Assembly (NCBI GenBank): GCA_947625075.1
Contig: CANQMY010000066.1
Location: 1 to 6,281 of the forward strand
Direction: 5' to 3'
Source: an uncultured Clostridia bacterium
Lineage (GTDB): Bacteria; Bacillota; Clostridia; TANB77; CAG-508
DNA: 6,281 nucleotides
A model generated the notes under the pieces. It was given only the letters and a program-made list of their open reading frames with translations. It ran no database searches and was not told the DNA's origin. The translations under genes were made by a program, and so were the position numbers. Shown here piece by piece: positions 6,147-6,281 of the stretch (its first letter is position 1; each line of letters begins with the position of its first letter).

Positions 6147-6281
6147 ATGAACAAATCTGATTTAATCGCAGCTATGGCTGCAAAAACTGGAGAAACAAAA
6201 AAGAGTGCTGAAGCTTCTTTAGATGCTTTTGTAGCAGCTGTAACAGAAAGCTTAAAGAAAGGTGAAAAAGTTCAATTAGTT
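6147..6281 (+). CDS. hup: HU-type nucleoid DNA-binding protein, cut by the window end
   Basis: The first 45 residues are visible, about half of the usual 90 or so. They begin MNKSDLIAAMAAKTGETKKS and continue with AEASLDAFVAAVTESLKKGEKVQLV. This is the two-helix dimerisation region of HU/IHF proteins, with the typical MNKxDLI start and the GEKVQL strand. The DNA-binding arm lies beyond the window. The spacing of AGGAGG (6133-6138) eight bases before ATG is ideal and agrees with high expression. HU bends and compacts DNA as a dimer in the nucleoid. In many Clostridia an HU gene follows spoVB and mazG and precedes yabO-type genes. Here the mazG is absent and HU follows the flippase directly. 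Confidence 0.96.
   Translation, partial: MNKSDLIAAMAAKTGETKKSAEASLDAFVAAVTESLKKGEKVQLV

Noticed and set aside
1..6281. CRISPR arrays, tRNA or rRNA genes, and insertion sequences
   Set aside because: No regularly spaced repeats, no tRNA-like cloverleaf with a CCA end, no rRNA-like conserved stretches and no transposase frame were seen.

Overview
The window is AT-rich throughout, with strong AGGAGG-type ribosome binding sites, AGA as the usual arginine codon, a SpoVB-family flippase and an HU protein. Together these point to a low-GC Firmicute of the Clostridia type, possibly a spore former. The genus cannot be fixed from the sequence alone.

Layout: (1) 54-818 (+), a three-domain S1 RNA-binding protein. 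(2) 931-1860 (+), a winged-helix protein resembling the replication-relaxation family found beside conjugation genes. (3) 1896-4214 (-), a large membrane-anchored VirD4/TraG-type coupling ATPase, convergent with gene 2. The two share a perfect 17-bp-arm hairpin that probably terminates both. (4) 4384-5841 (+), a SpoVB/MurJ-like lipid-linked polysaccharide flippase. It is divergent from the ATPase, and its last two membrane helices lie in the +1 frame (5786-5962). (5) 6147 to the window end (+), the first 45 codons of an HU-type DNA-binding protein behind a structured leader.

The right part (flippase, HU) looks like ordinary chromosomal backbone, similar to the clostridial spoVB-mazG-hup neighbourhood but without the mazG usually found between the two. 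The left part (S1 protein, replication-relaxation-like protein, coupling ATPase) looks accessory. It holds a conjugation-type ATPase and its frequent neighbour, but no relaxase, VirB4, VirB6 or integrase is visible, so it is either the edge of an integrative element, a remnant, or a small domesticated module. A 16-bp direct repeat lies just outside gene 1 and again between the ATPase and the flippase, bracketing the three genes.

The strongest single anomaly is the flippase frameshift. Reading +1 after Ile467 restores a family-length protein of 525 residues with 14 membrane segments. The break is at the only in-frame CGG codon I find in the five genes. A sequencing or assembly error, a recent mutation and +1 recoding are all possible.
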